DNA from: Telmatactis stephensoni
Taxonomy: Eukaryota; Cnidaria; Anthozoa; Actiniaria; Isophelliidae
Direction of reading: 5' to 3'
Length of the DNA: 64,000 bases
Assembly: GCA_029948255.1 (NCBI GenBank)
Contig: JALIZF010001621.1
Span: 85,001 to 149,000 of the forward strand
The notes beneath the pieces are model-generated. The model was not told the DNA's origin, searched no databases, and saw only the letters and a program-made list of their open reading frames with translations. Position 1 is the stretch's first letter. Every line of letters begins with the position of its first letter. Below are positions 1-11,660 of the stretch, in pieces. The position numbers were made by a program, and so were the translations under genes.

Positions 1-1859
1 TTTCAGAGACAGGCTCTTCCAACAATGGAAAATGGAGCTTTTAACTTGAGATATACCTAGACACTTATAAGAGCTTCAGGATGGGGTGTTATTTGAGCTT
101 CATCTCCAATACTTTGACCAAATATCGAACTCTAAATGACGTACTTGAAACCAAGCTTCCAAGATTCAGAGTATTTCCTTTGAGCTGGAAATCTACGAAT
201 TTCTCACCTACATGTTGCTAAACGAACACACATAGAGGCCAGTCAATTATATTTCTCATTCAAGCATTCAAAAGATCTTGAGAGTTTTTTGTACTGAATT
301 TTATCATAAGAAGCTGCAAGCCGTCTGGATTTGTACGTGTTTCCTGTTTGTGGTGGCTTATTTGAATTCTTTTGCGTTAACAAACAATAGCAATGGGTTG
401 TATGGTTGTCATCAATACGACTAATCCTCTTAATCCGTGTCACGTTAAGTGTTTTGAGTTTCCAGATACCCAGACATCTTTGAACATCATCGACAAAGAT
501 AAGCTGTATTTTCCAGGTTCTCAGGTAAATAATTTTGTAAGCAAGGTAGAAAATATTTACAATTTAAACAATTCCCATACGTTTTCCTTAGAACTTTTAA
601 ACAGCTGAAATCGTATTAGTGGCTTTCAAATCTGTCATTGCTTTACCGTTTGATGACTTTGACCGTGTAAACAATTTGGATCCTATCCTGGCACAAGCAT
701 TTTTAATGGGGGAATTTTTACTTTCTCAAAATCAAAAGGAGAATTAATGAGTGCTTTCACAGGCGTCCCATCCTCTGCATTGGAAGACATCTTATTTTAT
801 TTTTCTATATGTCGTGTCTATATTTTTCTATATGTGAGTTGGAATATTTTATTTACAATTAAATTGATCTTATGCTTAAATCCTGAAATAAAAAGCGATA
901 GTTACTATGGTTTTTATGTTGAGATGTGTAATTAGCGAGTGTTTTGTTGACCCTACTTAACCCTCGCAAACATTACACCTATGTTCAAACCAGTTTTAAT
1001 TTAATTTTTTCAATTTTTAACTGGAATTAAAAATGAACGTTGAAGATGAATACTATAAAAATTTACATTAGGCTTACAAATCAATAATGTACTGATAAAT
1101 ATACAACGGCGTGCAGAATAGTTGAGACATTGTGCCCTAAAATTGACGTTCTTTGATATTATACCCATCATGTAAGTCTTGGAACGGCCATATATTCTGA
1201 ATCCCCCTCCCCCGACACAATGTTGGTCGGGTCAAGTGTTGGACCTAGCAGGAATCTTCCCGGCCTACTCAATATTGAGAGAGGGGGGAGGGGGGAGCAT
1301 AAAACAAGCGCAACTAATTTAGGCCAAAATTGGGGCAGTGTCTCAACAGGTTCTGCACGCTGTTGTAGCTTTACTTTTAAGAGGAGATTTTTTTCAATGA
1401 CGAGCAATAATGGCGAAAAGCGCCAAAAACTAGACCTTCGTGCGAGTTTTAATCCAAATTTTCGTTCTGGATAAACACTCAAATCCTATTTCTACATGTT
1501 AAAAACTGATGTACCAAGATAAAATACCTGTTTAAAACAATTTTTTGAATTGTACAAAGACTTTTCTTGAATTTGTGTTGGGATTAAGCTTTTTCAAGCT
1601 GAATATAAAGAAAACATACAGAAAATGAGCAAATGAAGGCCTAAACCTCATTTTCGATCCAAATTTTCGTTTTGGATTAACACTTTGATTCAACTTTCAT
1701 CGGCCAAAACTACTTACAAACAACTTAAACTTTCTGACAGAAATGATTTTAATTCTGTACAACAGCTATTCTTCAACTCAGGAGTTTTTGTCGTTCACTG
1801 CTCGAACTTGAAAAAAATCCCCTCTTAATAAAAACACACACACACAAAGAAACAAAAGG
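1..1859. other. No gene seen
   Basis: No supported coding region. Short open frames here have no recognisable motif and no splice context. The only structure noticed is a 35-40 bp direct repeat at about 1443-1478 and 1647-1682 containing the short palindrome ATCCAAATTTTCGTTTTGGAT-like core. Confidence 0.5.
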
Positions 1860-2400
1860 CTCCTCTTTCTCATTGTCTTGGCCTCTTGAAACTTAACACT
1901 TTTACCAAAGTCAATGAGAATTGGTTCCCAAATCCCGCGCTGAAAATGGCAAACTACATTGTTATGCTTGATATCATTGTGGAGTCACTTCTTTGAATGA
2001 ACAAAGGAAACCGTTTTTACAAGCTTTTCCAGGAAAATGTACCATTCGTTCTTGGTTGTTAAAAGTGAGGTGCTAATAGCACTTGCTATTGTGTGATTCG
2101 TTTGCCCGCTCCCATGGAATTGGGTGACTAAAACGTACAGCTTCTCGGCCACCTGGACTCCTAATAGCAAAGGCAAACAAGGATAATGGTTGGGCGTCTA
2201 AATACGCAGGAGGGTCATTGCTTCAGACTTGACATCAGCTGCTGCAACGTGTGGCCTGAAGGTTTTCACCACCACGGGAATATTACCACGGTACAGCATG
2301 AATTCACACTTTCCATAGCTACCCTCTCCTACCTCTACTTGCTGCTGCTCCGGCCTGGTCAAGTCTTTGACCGAAATTACTGGTAATTTGGAAAAAAGAG
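1860..2400 (-). pseudogene. Protein kinase domain relic
   Basis: A decayed protein-kinase catalytic domain read on the minus strand in a single frame. Visible in order: a glycine-rich loop GEGSYGK (about 2309-2329), the beta-3 lysine in VVVKTF (about 2255-2270), a catalytic loop HNDIKHNN (about 1960-1982, HND replacing the usual HRD) and DFGK (1904-1912). Two in-frame stops break it: TAG at 2198-2200 and TGA at 1985-1987. The segment ends shortly after DFG, so the activation segment and C-lobe are missing. The upstream side shifts frame. The HND-DFGKS pairing is what I associate with an expanded family of atypical kinases in cnidarians (inference). No flanking gene explains it; it may be a retrocopy or element-captured fragment. 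Confidence 0.65.
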
Positions 2401-2519
2401 GAAGCCATAGGAAAATTGATCTGACTTGCCATATGAAGTATTTTGCCTCCACGCGACATTGATGGCGGTGGTTGAACAGTGGGTTCAGTTTGGCTTATCT
2501 CTTCCTTGCTTTCCATTTT

Positions 2520-3117
2520 GTCATTTCTGTTTTTCTTTCCTCTTTTGTGTGACGTCTAAAGCGCTTTTGTGGTGTTTGGAACTTTCCATACCAAATAGCT
2601 GAAAAAACTGACTTGTAGACCATCAATGTGAGCCTGAGAATTTCACAATCTAGCGTTTGCTCACGTATTCACATTCTTAGACCTTATACAGTCATAAAAA
2701 GGGGTAAACTTGTGTAAGTTTTTATTAACAAAAGCCCTCTAAGAGGTCATGTGGTTGCTGGAACAAGGCTCTTAAGGTAATAAATAATAAATTACAACTA
2801 AAAAATCTTAAGTAATGGATTTGAGTTCATTCTTATAATGCAGTAGTCAATTGAATGGTCATTTTTCTCCACTGAAAAAAATGATTTCATTCTCTTTTCT
2901 CAGGGATGGGAGCATTTGATCTCCTCCATTAGGGTATGGGAAGTTTGAGTATTTTAACTCAGGGGTAAAACCCTCCCCCTTGATTTGCCCTTGATTATAG
3001 ACGTATAGATTCCATACCTAATAGTCAAGTAGACACAAAAGAAAATTTCAATTGGTAAACTGGGAACAATGCAAAAATTGTCAATTAAGTAATCTAATAG
3101 CAATTAATCTAAAAAGC
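2520..3117. other. No gene seen
   Basis: AT-rich sequence with no supported coding region or repeat. Confidence 0.5.
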
Positions 3118-3238
3118 AGCCTGCATAGCAGACCCTCAAGGGGACTGGTGATATGGGGAAAGGCACCCTCTCTTCTCCCTCCTCCTCCCTCCCCTTTCCC
3201 CTCGCCCTCAGTCACCTAGAGGGTCTGCTATGCTGGCT
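3118..3238. repeat. Short MITE-like inverted repeat (121 bp)
   Basis: The two ends are 20-bp inverted repeats (3118-3137 and 3219-3238) reading AGCCTGCATAGCAGACCCTC with one mismatch, around a pyrimidine-rich centre of CT/CCT tracts. No coding content. The size and structure fit a non-autonomous DNA element. Confidence 0.7.
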
Positions 3239-3352
3239 ATTGAGAAAGTTTAAATTCAATCCTGACTAAACACACAATCATTGTTTAAATTCAACATGAT
3301 TTGCTACTGAATGGTTTTACCTGTTAAGATGGCAAAACTATTCATATACATT

Positions 3353-3649
3353 TACACCCAATTTCAAAATTACGCGACCTAGTGGCGATGCATGGCTTGT
3401 CTGGATTTTAAGCTTCTGTCAATCAAATTGTAATGACTAGACTTTGTAAAATTTTAGCTTTCTAAATTCATCAACAAAGCAAACTTGAATTTATTGACAG
3501 AACATTTAGTATTTTCCGACTTTTGATGTAAATTTAAGCTTGCTTCAGAGAGAACGAATAGTCGGAGATTTGATTGACGGTAGTCAAAACACTGAAAAAG
3601 CCATTCAAGTGTCGTCTGCAAAGGTTGCGTAATTTTGAAAATAGGTGTA
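3353..3649. repeat. MITE-like element (297 bp)
   Basis: 28-bp terminal inverted repeats at 3353-3380 and 3622-3649, beginning TACACC and ending ACCT, with three mismatches. The interior is AT-rich and non-coding. It fits a non-autonomous DNA transposon; TA may be part of the target duplication. Confidence 0.7.
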
Positions 3650-4740
3650 ATTTGAAGTAACTAAATACAGTTTATAAAAAATAAAAAGTAAAGCACATAA
3701 ATGAAAGTTCTTCGCAAGAAAATCAAGATTCCAAGATTTCATATGAGGGTATACAATGGGGATTCTGCACACCTTGCATGATATGACAACACCGTGACAA
3801 AAACAAAAATATGATACTTGAAAAGAGCACCCGACTCAATTGTAAAAATGACCAATACTCGATAGAGACACACCTAAAGGATGCACAAAGACACCATATA
3901 TGAAAAGTAAATTTTATTTGAATATTTCTATTAGAAAATGTTTTATTGAAAAACCCCAGTTCACTCACGGAGAGCTTGGGCTCCCTTTGTTTAAACTTCA
4001 AAGAGTAAACATTTCGAGGTTTCAAAACTAATTAACAGTGAAATTTTTGGCAGGATTGCAAAGAAATATAGGAAAATTAGAAAAAAAAAATGTTCTTATT
4101 TTAAAATGCTTTCTAGTAGAACCAGCAATCGCCAGTGCGATCGACCAGCGCTGGAAATTCTCCACAAACATTACAGAAATCTGCCAAATCACAACTCAAA
4201 AAGAACTTGTGTACATCGCTGAAAGCTATATCTGGCTGTGCATGCAAAATAGCACAAGATTATTTTATTCTAAGTGGTATGAACTCACTCCATAATCTGA
4301 CAAGCTCTCAATAGTTGTCCATGCTTGTACGGGTTTTCTCAGTTCGTTCAGAATGTCTTTGTAAACTCAATGTTTATCAAAAAACTTGCAAGATCTTTCG
4401 CTCAAGCAGAAATATTTATAGAATAATAGCAACTTTTGACTATAAAAGGCAGATCTTTCTTGAAATACATACTTTCTTGAAATCGTCCAAAAGTAATCAA
4501 ACAAACCTCAGCCAATTTCGTAACCATCCGATGCCTCCCGAATACTGACTTCGTGTCAACTTCGTTCTCCCATCGTAAGAGTTTACAGACTTACACAGGT
4601 GATGGCATTATGGTTGCTTGGCTACTAAGCCAGCAACCACAAAAATGAGATATCATCATCGATTTTGCAATACAGTAGGTTTAATCAAATGGACTTGGAG
4701 CTGCTAGTACCATTTCTTCACGTCTTCCTCGAGTTCAGTA
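3650..4740. other. No gene seen
   Basis: Open frames here carry no recognisable motif. The stretch forms the left flank of the Harbinger element that begins at 4741. Confidence 0.5.
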
Positions 4741-4782
4741 GGGACCTTAAGCATACCTGGACGGCGGCCTTGAGGACGGCTA
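4741..4782 (+). repeat. Harbinger left terminal inverted repeat
   Basis: 42-bp terminal repeat, GC-rich against an AT-rich background, matching the right end at 7475-7516 with one internal mismatch. Confidence 0.9.
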
Positions 4783-4903
4783 TGTTAGGCCGAGAGGGAA
4801 TGAGTCTAGAACGCCGTCTTATGGCACGAAAAATAAACTTAAGCAGACGCGCGTCGACGGTTGCCCTATTTTTGTGATGGCTTCTTTCCGAGTTGCTTGA
4901 CAT

Positions 4904-6025
4904 ATGTTAACACTAGATTTTTTCGATGATACGATTTCAGAATATGAGTATTTACTTCTTTATGACTTGAATACTTCCAAAAATCTTGACCTGCCATATG
5001 AAGACTACAACAGATTTGACTTGGATGACATGGAGGATTCAGAGTGTGTCGCCGAATTCAGAGTACACAAACATGACCTTCAGGTTCTCGCTGAGGCTCT
5101 CGATATTCCTGACGTTTTCAAGTGCCAGCAGCGCTCTATAAGTGACGGAATGGAAGGTCTCTGTATTCTTCTGAGAAGACTGGCCTATCCATGCCGATAT
5201 TCAGATATGATAGCACGATTTGGAAGGCCTGTCCCTGTACTCAGTGTATGATAAATAATGAGGTACTGGATTACATCTATGATACACACAGCCACAGAAT
5301 ACTTCAATGGAATCCAGATATTTTACAGCCAGCACAACTTCAACAATATGCAAATGCAGTTCACAACAAGGGAGCAGCGCTTGATAATTGTTTTGGGTTT
5401 ATTGACGGGACCGTGCGTCCAATAAGTCGTCCAGGGCAGCATCAACGTTTAGTATACAATGGACACAAACGTGTCCATGCATTAAAATTCCAGTCACTAG
5501 CTCTTCCAAATGGTTTAATTGCCAACATGTATGGACCAGTCGGTAAGTTTCAAAATGCATAACTAATAATCAAAATTGGTTGGTGTAAATTAATATTTTA
5601 ACTTTTTTCCAGAGGGGAAGAAGCATGATGCAGGTATGTTGGCTGACTCAATGCTCTTTCGTGATCTCCAGCAACACGCTGTATCACCTACAGGCCAAGT
5701 TATGTGTATATATGGCGATCCAGCCTATCCTAACAGGATTCAGCTGATAACACCGTACAGAAATGTAGTTTTAACACCACAAATGCAGGCCTTAAATACA
5801 TCTATGAGTCAAGTGCGAGTTGCAGTTGAGTGGCTTTTTGGGGATATAGTAAGCTACTTCAAGTTTATGGATTACAAGAAAAACCTAAGAATTGGTCTGA
5901 ACAGTGTTGGGAAAATGTATATCATTTGTGCTATACTAAGAAATGCCCTTACGTGTTTGTATGGGAATACAACAGCTGAGTTTTTTGACCTAGATCCCCC
6001 AACCCTACAAGACTATTTTACATAA
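4904..6025 (+). CDS. HARBI1-like Harbinger nuclease (one frameshift)
   Basis: DDE-type transposase catalytic subunit. The first frame (4904-5251) gives the N-terminal part with LLLYDLN and FGRPVPVLS. The reading frame then moves by one net base at about 5246-5250 and continues as a second frame. An intron at 5543-5612 (70 bp; GTAAG donor, TTTTTTCCAG acceptor) joins in phase so that GPV runs into EGKKHDAGML, the family's usual junction. Catalytic acidic residues are all visible: D in GFIDGTVRP, D in IYGDPAYP and E in VAVEWLFG. Only the one-base shift stops this from being a complete protein of about 350 residues; it could be a real mutation or a sequencing error. The ATG at 4904 is the first in frame, but an upstream exon is possible because the related fragment at 32.1 kb carries extra N-terminal residues. 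Confidence 0.88.
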
Positions 6026-6323
6026 ACACTTGGACTCACACCAGTGGACTCTCATCTACACACTGAGTAACAATTGTTTATTGGTATATAAACAGTTTTC
6101 AAAATAGCTTCACTGGTTTCAAATATAAAAATATAGATCAGTATTCAAAAAAACAAATAGAGCTACATCTTGTTTTGTAAATTTGGTTTTCATATGTAGT
6201 ATGCAGTTCTTGAAGGATATCATATAAACACAAGACTGAACTTTATAACTAAACAATAACAAGTCATTGTATTTAAAATAAAACATCTTGGAACAGCGTG
6301 AACCAACTGCTTACTTTGTAGAG
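6026..6323. other. Intergenic space between convergent Harbinger genes
   Basis: AT-rich 3' regions of the two convergent genes; no further coding sequence seen. Polyadenylation-like AATAAA appears on the plus strand side. Confidence 0.5.
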
Positions 6324-7205
6324 CTACTTGCTTAGTAACTTTGACATCAATGACATCATAGATTCACTTTGTTGTTGCATCATTCTCATCATTTCAAGCT
6401 GCTGTTGCTGAAGTCTTTGTTGATTTTCCTGCTCTTTCTGCCTCAAACGCAGGTCTTCTTGGCGAAATTCGTGATCTCTTTCGGATTTTTGTCGCAAGAA
6501 TTCTACAGTTTCACTGCCGCTTCGTCTAGCTTTCTTTGGCTTGCTAGAAGTGCTTCCCTCATCTAAAGCATTTCTCTTTTGTGTCTCACTAAGTTTCTCG
6601 GTCGCTCTGAGCCTTACGTCCTCAGCATTTGACTTATCCTCTTTGACCTTCCTTTTCCCAGGGGCTTTGCCTCTTATTTGATCCTCTTCTGCTGCCTCCC
6701 ATTTTTCCGCTATTTCTTCCATTGCCTCATCCAGCTCAGTATCTTCAACCTCAATTCCAGATGCACGGAGTTCGGCTTTTCTTTTTGCTTTGAACTTTGA
6801 AAGCATGAGCTGGAAGTGCTCTCGAACTGAACGCTTCGAAACTTTGAATTTTGGATCTTTTATGGCATTTAATCTCTCAACTATTTCGTCCCAGATTTTT
6901 CCTCTGTCAACAGTACGAGGTTTAAATCTATATGGCTCGCTGACTAAGATTTCTCTGCACAAGATGACTTCATGATCTTCAGTCCAGTCCATGTTTGTTC
7001 TGTTGTCACTGAAAAAGTTAAGAACAACAATTTTACATTTCAATATATACAAAAAAGACCCTTAAAATATATGCAAAAAAGCCCTCAAAATATTTCAAAG
7101 GGACCTTTATTCAGAACATTTACGGAACGTATATAACAAGGGAAATAATGAAGTCAAACAAGATATTTACCCGCTTTTCTTTGAAGAATTTTCAGATTTT
7201 TCCAT
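6324..7205 (-). CDS. Myb/SANT-like Harbinger DNA-binding protein
   Basis: Second gene of the Harbinger element, thought to bring the nuclease to the element ends and help nuclear import. I read two exons on the minus strand: exon 1 at 7171-7205, starting ATG GAA AAA TCT, then a 162-bp intron (7009-7170; GTAAAT donor, TTTTTCAG acceptor), then exon 2 at 6324-7008. The joint is in phase. Exon 2 encodes a Myb/SANT-like region (MDWTEDHEVILCREILV, about residues 18-90), a basic linker (GKRKVKEDK, KPKKARR) and a glutamine/methionine-rich coiled coil at the C-terminus (QQRLQQQQLEMMRMMQQQ). A start at the internal ATG (6992) is the alternative. No stops or shifts were seen, so it looks intact. Confidence 0.85.
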
Positions 7206-7474
7206 GCTGCTTATGTTGTGTATTGAATCCTCTTTGTTTTTTTCACTAAAAAGAGTAGCGAAACAAATATTTTCTCGTAAATATAATTTTCAGACTCCAT
7301 TTCACTTAAAACATGTTATTTTCTTTCAAATTAGGACAAATTCAAGGCAAAAACTAAGAAAAATACTCACGCTCTTGAGACACCGTCAAACTCTGTCAAA
7401 TGATCGCCGCGACGCGAGGTGGACGGCAAGGCGATTATGCAAATTAGTTTTAGCTGGGCCTTTTTCACTTCTGG

Positions 7475-7516
7475 TAGCCATCCTCAAGGCCGCCGTCCAG
7501 GTATGCTTAAGGTCCC
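7475..7516 (-). repeat. Harbinger right terminal inverted repeat
   Basis: Mirror copy of the repeat at 4741-4782, ending GCTTAAGGTCCC at the element boundary. Confidence 0.9.
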
Positions 7517-7559
7517 TAGTATCAAAGTCAAGAACTGCGCCAACTTTAAAGGCCGTCCA

Positions 7560-7801
7560 CATGTCCTTCACAATTGGTTGCGATCGTTGCCCACATCGAT
7601 TTGTAAGTTTCCAAACCCTAAACATGCATCGGTTACAGCTAACAAATGAATTTTTTGTCCGGCATTCTGCGATGCAAATGGCCGTGAACATTCCTACAGC
7701 GGAATACCTATCAAAGGAAAATGTACAACCCTATCGTGGATGGCTTGCCTGCATCACAGAGAGAATAAATGGTGCTCATCATCCAGGATTTAAAGGTCAG
7801 T
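7560..7801 (+). pseudogene. Possible exon, unknown gene
   Basis: An open plus-strand segment right of the Harbinger element. Its last part reads SKENVQPYRGWLACITERIN and closes with AAAG|GTCAGT, a plausible splice donor near 7799. The WL-x-IxERIN stretch faintly recalls C2orf42-like proteins, from memory only. There is no partner exon in sight. It could be chance; confidence is low. Confidence 0.25.
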
Positions 7802-7881
7802 AACACTTTACACTTAATTAACCTAAACAGACTTGAGATCTAGAATCTTTTCCTAGTGAACATGAATTGATTCAATCAAAC

Positions 7882-9590
7882 CTGAAAATGATGCAACAGT
7901 AACACTGTTTCTATCAGCAGCCATTGAAGGATCTTGGCCAGGTCTGGGTTTTATGGAGATTCTGTTTCCTGTAAAGCTCTCAGGACTGTAATTCTTTAAT
8001 TCTTTATTGTATTCGTCTAAAGCTCCAATTCTATGAGATATCAAGCCAAAAGACCTTAAGAGTTGTTCTGTGTTTCTGAGCTCACAATGCAAACTACAAA
8101 TATTAATTGATGTGAGCTCCACATTCAAAAGAAACACAAGATCATCTCGTATACCAGTGAATCTGTGGAGACAGTTAACAGTATTAAATCAATTACATAT
8201 GCTACATAATATTATGCATTCAACATGTTGCACAATTGACCAAAAAATATCAATTTAGTTGGTTATACAATACAACCTATAGCTATCTACAGTTGCAAGA
8301 ATGACAATAAATAAATGATCAATAATAATTATTATACCCTCCAATATTTGCTTCGGTTCCAGAAAAATGAGTTGCACAGCACTTTTCATTTCTACTTTTA
8401 TAATCTGCTGGGCATCCCTGAGATACATGTAGATAAAGAATATCAAGATCATTGAGAGTATTATTGGCTGTAGTAAATTATTACAAATGTTTGTGATATT
8501 ATGTTTAGTTCAGTGTCCCTAATTAGTAGGTTACTGGTGGCCGGGCTTTGAGACCTAATGTAACTTGAATAAGTCATAAATATGAATTATTAAACTTTAA
8601 GCAGAGTTTGCTAAACACTAAAAGTGTGTTATCAATAAACTAATAAGCACTAAAGGTTCCCATTTACAATCAGTTTAATTTGCTATATATAACATTTCTT
8701 TGAATACTTTTGATGCATACTTCAGAAACATTTAGAAGCACTTATTGTACCATTGGCCACAATATTGTACAAGTTAAATTCAAGTTGACTGTATGTGCTT
8801 TTTTGCATGGACTGAGATATATGACACAGGATAATATCAATCTCAGACATTTACCTTTAAACTCTACCTGCCAGTGTTTTCATCAACAGTTATACCACTT
8901 TTTTTTAAAGCCCTCTTTTGCAAATTGAGGTCTTGCAAAAGCTCTTTCAGATCATGCCTTAGAATCAAAAGAAGATTTTTGGGTGACACATGTTATACCA
9001 GCAACTACAGGTACCAAATCACTAATCTTTTGGTCACTGCATGACTAATGAGCACTCTTTCTTCAAACTATAAAATTAATAACAGCTCATACCTGTTTTC
9101 TTCACAATTGGCTATAGCTAAAGGATAATAATAATAATATAATTTTTTATAGCGCTTGTTCAAGTCTGTTCTAAGCGCTAGGATAAAGGATAAATAGCTT
9201 TAGAGCTCTGAACTGGAAGGAGAGGGGAATGCAGTGGTGCAATGGCAACTAAAACTTGTCTCCTGTCTATATATAGTAATTTTAGAATAGAGATGCATAT
9301 AAGTATAGAGTTTTAATGACATTGAAATATTCTCATTCAAACTTAATAATAACAAAGAGATGATGCTATGCATCAATTTTGAATTGTTTACCATAAAATG
9401 GATGATTATCCAGCTTCAAACTGAACACAAGCTTATCTTTTGAGGAACAACCGTGTAACCTCATTTCCCTAGCACACCAAATAAGAACTGGTTCAAGGCT
9501 AACTTGATAACCAGTGCTGTGTCCAGGGATTTCTTGAGTACCAAAGAGGTCTCTGATCCTACCAAAAACCATTGATCGATATGCCTTCAT
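7882..9590 (-). pseudogene. Multi-exon minus-strand gene remnant, unknown family
   Basis: Several blocks look like exons of one minus-strand gene. Block A (9392-9590) follows a CAG acceptor, begins ATGAAGGCATATCG and ends at G|GTAAAC; it contains KDKLVFSLKLDNHPFYG. A middle block near 8880-9000 reads LRHDLKELLQDLNLQKRALK but meets a stop. Block C (8338-8417; acceptor TCTCAG, donor GG|GTATAA) encodes a Cys-rich stretch, KCCATHFSGTEANIGG. Block D (7882-8162; acceptor TCTCCACAG) is in phase with C and reads LRNTEQLLRSFGLISHRIG and SIKPRPGQ. C-to-D phase agreement and good splice sites support a real gene; the stop in the middle block and missing ends suggest it is broken. I do not recognise the family; element origin is likely from the context. 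Confidence 0.45.
9121..9180. repeat. ATA-rich repeat with AGCGCTT hairpin
   Basis: (AATAAT)n followed by TATAGCGCTTGTTCAAGTCTG and the inverted TAAGCGCTA. This AAT-tract plus AGCGC hairpin combination is a common short dispersed repeat in marine invertebrates (memory, not checked). Confidence 0.45.
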
Positions 9591-10658
9591 CTGATTTGTG
9601 TTCAAGAGTATTGGTGTGTCTGATTAATTCTAAATATGTAGAGAGCAAAATTGTCGCGTTCCCGATGCCGTGGACACCGGAGTTCGCCAGTAATAACCAC
9701 CTTAAAACATGTAGGGCTGTAATGGACTACTTTATTCGTCTGACTATAGCTTCTTACGTGTGCTACTTGCGCTTACATGCACCTTCATGCGGTAAAAACT
9801 ACAGAATAAATATACACAATTCTCTAAGCTTCTAAACGTTAAAGGCTTACAACTAGTAATTTAGATAAATGCAGATGAACACTTACGTCCGATCTTGACT
9901 CCTAGCTATTCCTGGGTTAAGAAACTTACTCCTTGACTGAATGACTCTGTTAACTGCTCCTTTTGAAATTGTACTACCTCTTCAGTTAAATGCTAAGACT
10001 TTCTCCGCTTAATGATGAAAATGCTCCTAATTATATATTACAAGGTTGAAATGACAAACTAGGTAAACCACAACTTTCTATAAAACAAAACAGTCTTTGT
10101 AGTCACATCTGGACTTACTAGCTCTTTGTTGAATGACTGATTAAAATTCGAGAATATTGATCTTTTAACTAATACTACTATGTCCTCACAAGATTTGTAT
10201 GACTGAATATACAATGTATAATAATTTTACATTTAAGCTAATTTACAATGCAAACTTGACAAAAATAATTGTGAGTAATTATCTGCTCACTTTATTATTA
10301 TGCCTGCTTCAGTTAAATGAAGCATTTCCCACAACATGAATAATAAAAGTCATTATATAATACAACCACAATAGCAAAATTAGCAAATATATTTCACTGA
10401 CCCTATACAACACTGATCAGCTGTAGTTTCTTTAGTTATTTACCAAGCCCATTTTACGCTCATTACCATATAGAGCCATAAACAAAGAGTGAACAAGGAA
10501 TAAAATTGAACCAGAAATTACTTACATGTATAATCAACATCGATTACTGAAAACAAATTTTTAGGTTAGAATAAATAAAGATACAAACCCCTGTCCGACC
10601 AAGCTGCGTTAAATTCGTCATGGTTTGCCAGCCATGGTCAGATATTTTTAATTCAAGC
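9591..10658. other. No gene seen
   Basis: AT-rich; no coding frame with motif or splice support. Confidence 0.45.
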
Positions 10659-10934
10659 TTAAAAAGCAAAAGCTGCCAATCCGGAACTCTCATGGCTTGA
10701 ACATGTTCCTTCCAATGCCTTTTTTACACCCTTCTGGGAGCAGACTTTCTGAAATGCTTGCTGTATACATTCTCTCGCTGCTGCCGGTTTCGTTAGGGGA
10801 TTGCTGGCACAACATTCTGCTATAACATCTTCCAGAGACTCGTTTTCGTCATAGTCCTCTTGGATCTTACAGAACATAGTCTTCGCTCGTTCTCGTACAC
10901 AATGGACTCTATGCTCTTCTTCAGTGAGGTGAAT
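10659..10934 (-). pseudogene. Exon-like terminal block, unknown
   Basis: A 92-codon minus-strand block that could follow an AAAATTCAG acceptor at 10935 and ends with a stop at 10659. It reads HLTEEEHRVHCVRERAKTMF near the start, then ESLEDVIAECCASNPLTKPA and ends GLAAFAF. Composition is protein-like and the frame is uninterrupted. An overlapping frame to 11161 with SSILTSTPKNSG is the competing reading. Family not recognised. Confidence 0.35.
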
Positions 10935-11430
10935 CCTGAATTTTTTGGTGTTGAAGTCAAAATCGAACTACTGAAGCTGTCAAATGAGTCTCCAACAGAA
11001 GAAACCCATGGAGAATTACACGTTTGAGCGGGCGAAGAAGATCCGCCATTATTATCTCCACGAACGAGGTCGAGCTTGTTGATTTCATCGACGGCGTATG
11101 GAATGAATGCCAATTTTTTGACAACATACAACTGTTGCTGTCTTAAAATGCCTGAAATCAATCCAAAGGCTGAAGCGACGAATACCTTATCCCTTTTGCT
11201 TTGCTTGTAAAAAAATATTGGTTTGCCACTTCCATCGTGCAGACGCTTTGGATCTATTGCATGAATCTGTCCATGAAATTCATTAAAAAATGAATTTTCT
11301 TTAAATTCGAATGGTTCCTTACAACAGTTACTTTCTGTCAGTAAGTACCAGAGGAATTGAGAAAATCACTATAAACACGATATAAAGGAGCAGACTGTTG
11401 ACATACTTCTGCTATGATCATTGTGTACAA

Positions 11431-11660
11431 TTACAATGGAAGTTGAGTGTGAAATTTTACTGCCATATCAAAGCTGTTGCCAAATATGGCAATGCTAGAT
11501 TGGATTTGTGGATATCCAGGATAATAATCTAATCTGGTATAGATAGCAGTACCACCATAAGGTCTTATATTTGTAGTGGAAGCATAGTCATTTCTAAATA
11601 TATTGTAGCCATCAAGTGCATACATGAAATCATTGTCGATATGACTAAACCTTGTTTGAC
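11431..11660 (-). pseudogene. Endonuclease fragment of LINE/Helentron type
   Basis: A 70-codon fragment with YALDGYNIFRND and NIRPYGGTAIYTRLDYYPGY. The pattern 'LDGY.IFRND ... RPyGGTAiY' is typical of the apurinic-like endonuclease domain in CR1-type LINEs and in the C-terminal domain of Helitron2/Helentron proteins. Only the middle of the domain is left, and the catalytic residues lie outside it. A helicase fragment 1.7 kb to the right, on the opposite strand, would fit a broken Helentron, but the strand conflict means they may be unrelated. Confidence 0.5.

Larger units (their letters stand above)
4741..7516. mobile_element. PIF/Harbinger DNA transposon, nearly complete
   Basis: A 2.78-kb element bounded by inverted repeats: positions 4741-4782 begin GGGACCTTAAGCATACCTGG, and the reverse complement of 7475-7516 matches 36 bases exactly, then five more after one mismatch. 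Flanks read CAGTA before the left end and TAGTA after the right end, so the exact target duplication is ambiguous (TA or AGTA with one extra base). Inside are two convergent genes, the standard PIF/Harbinger pair: a DDE nuclease (plus) and a Myb-like DNA-binding protein (minus), whose 3' ends are about 300 bp apart. Nearly perfect inverted repeats and both genes almost intact suggest fairly recent activity. Confidence 0.92.

Noticed and set aside
4665..4903. Small ORFs on both strands at the left Harbinger end
   Set aside because: They read through the terminal inverted repeat and adjacent GC-rich sequence; the same peptide appears at the other end because the DNA is repeated.
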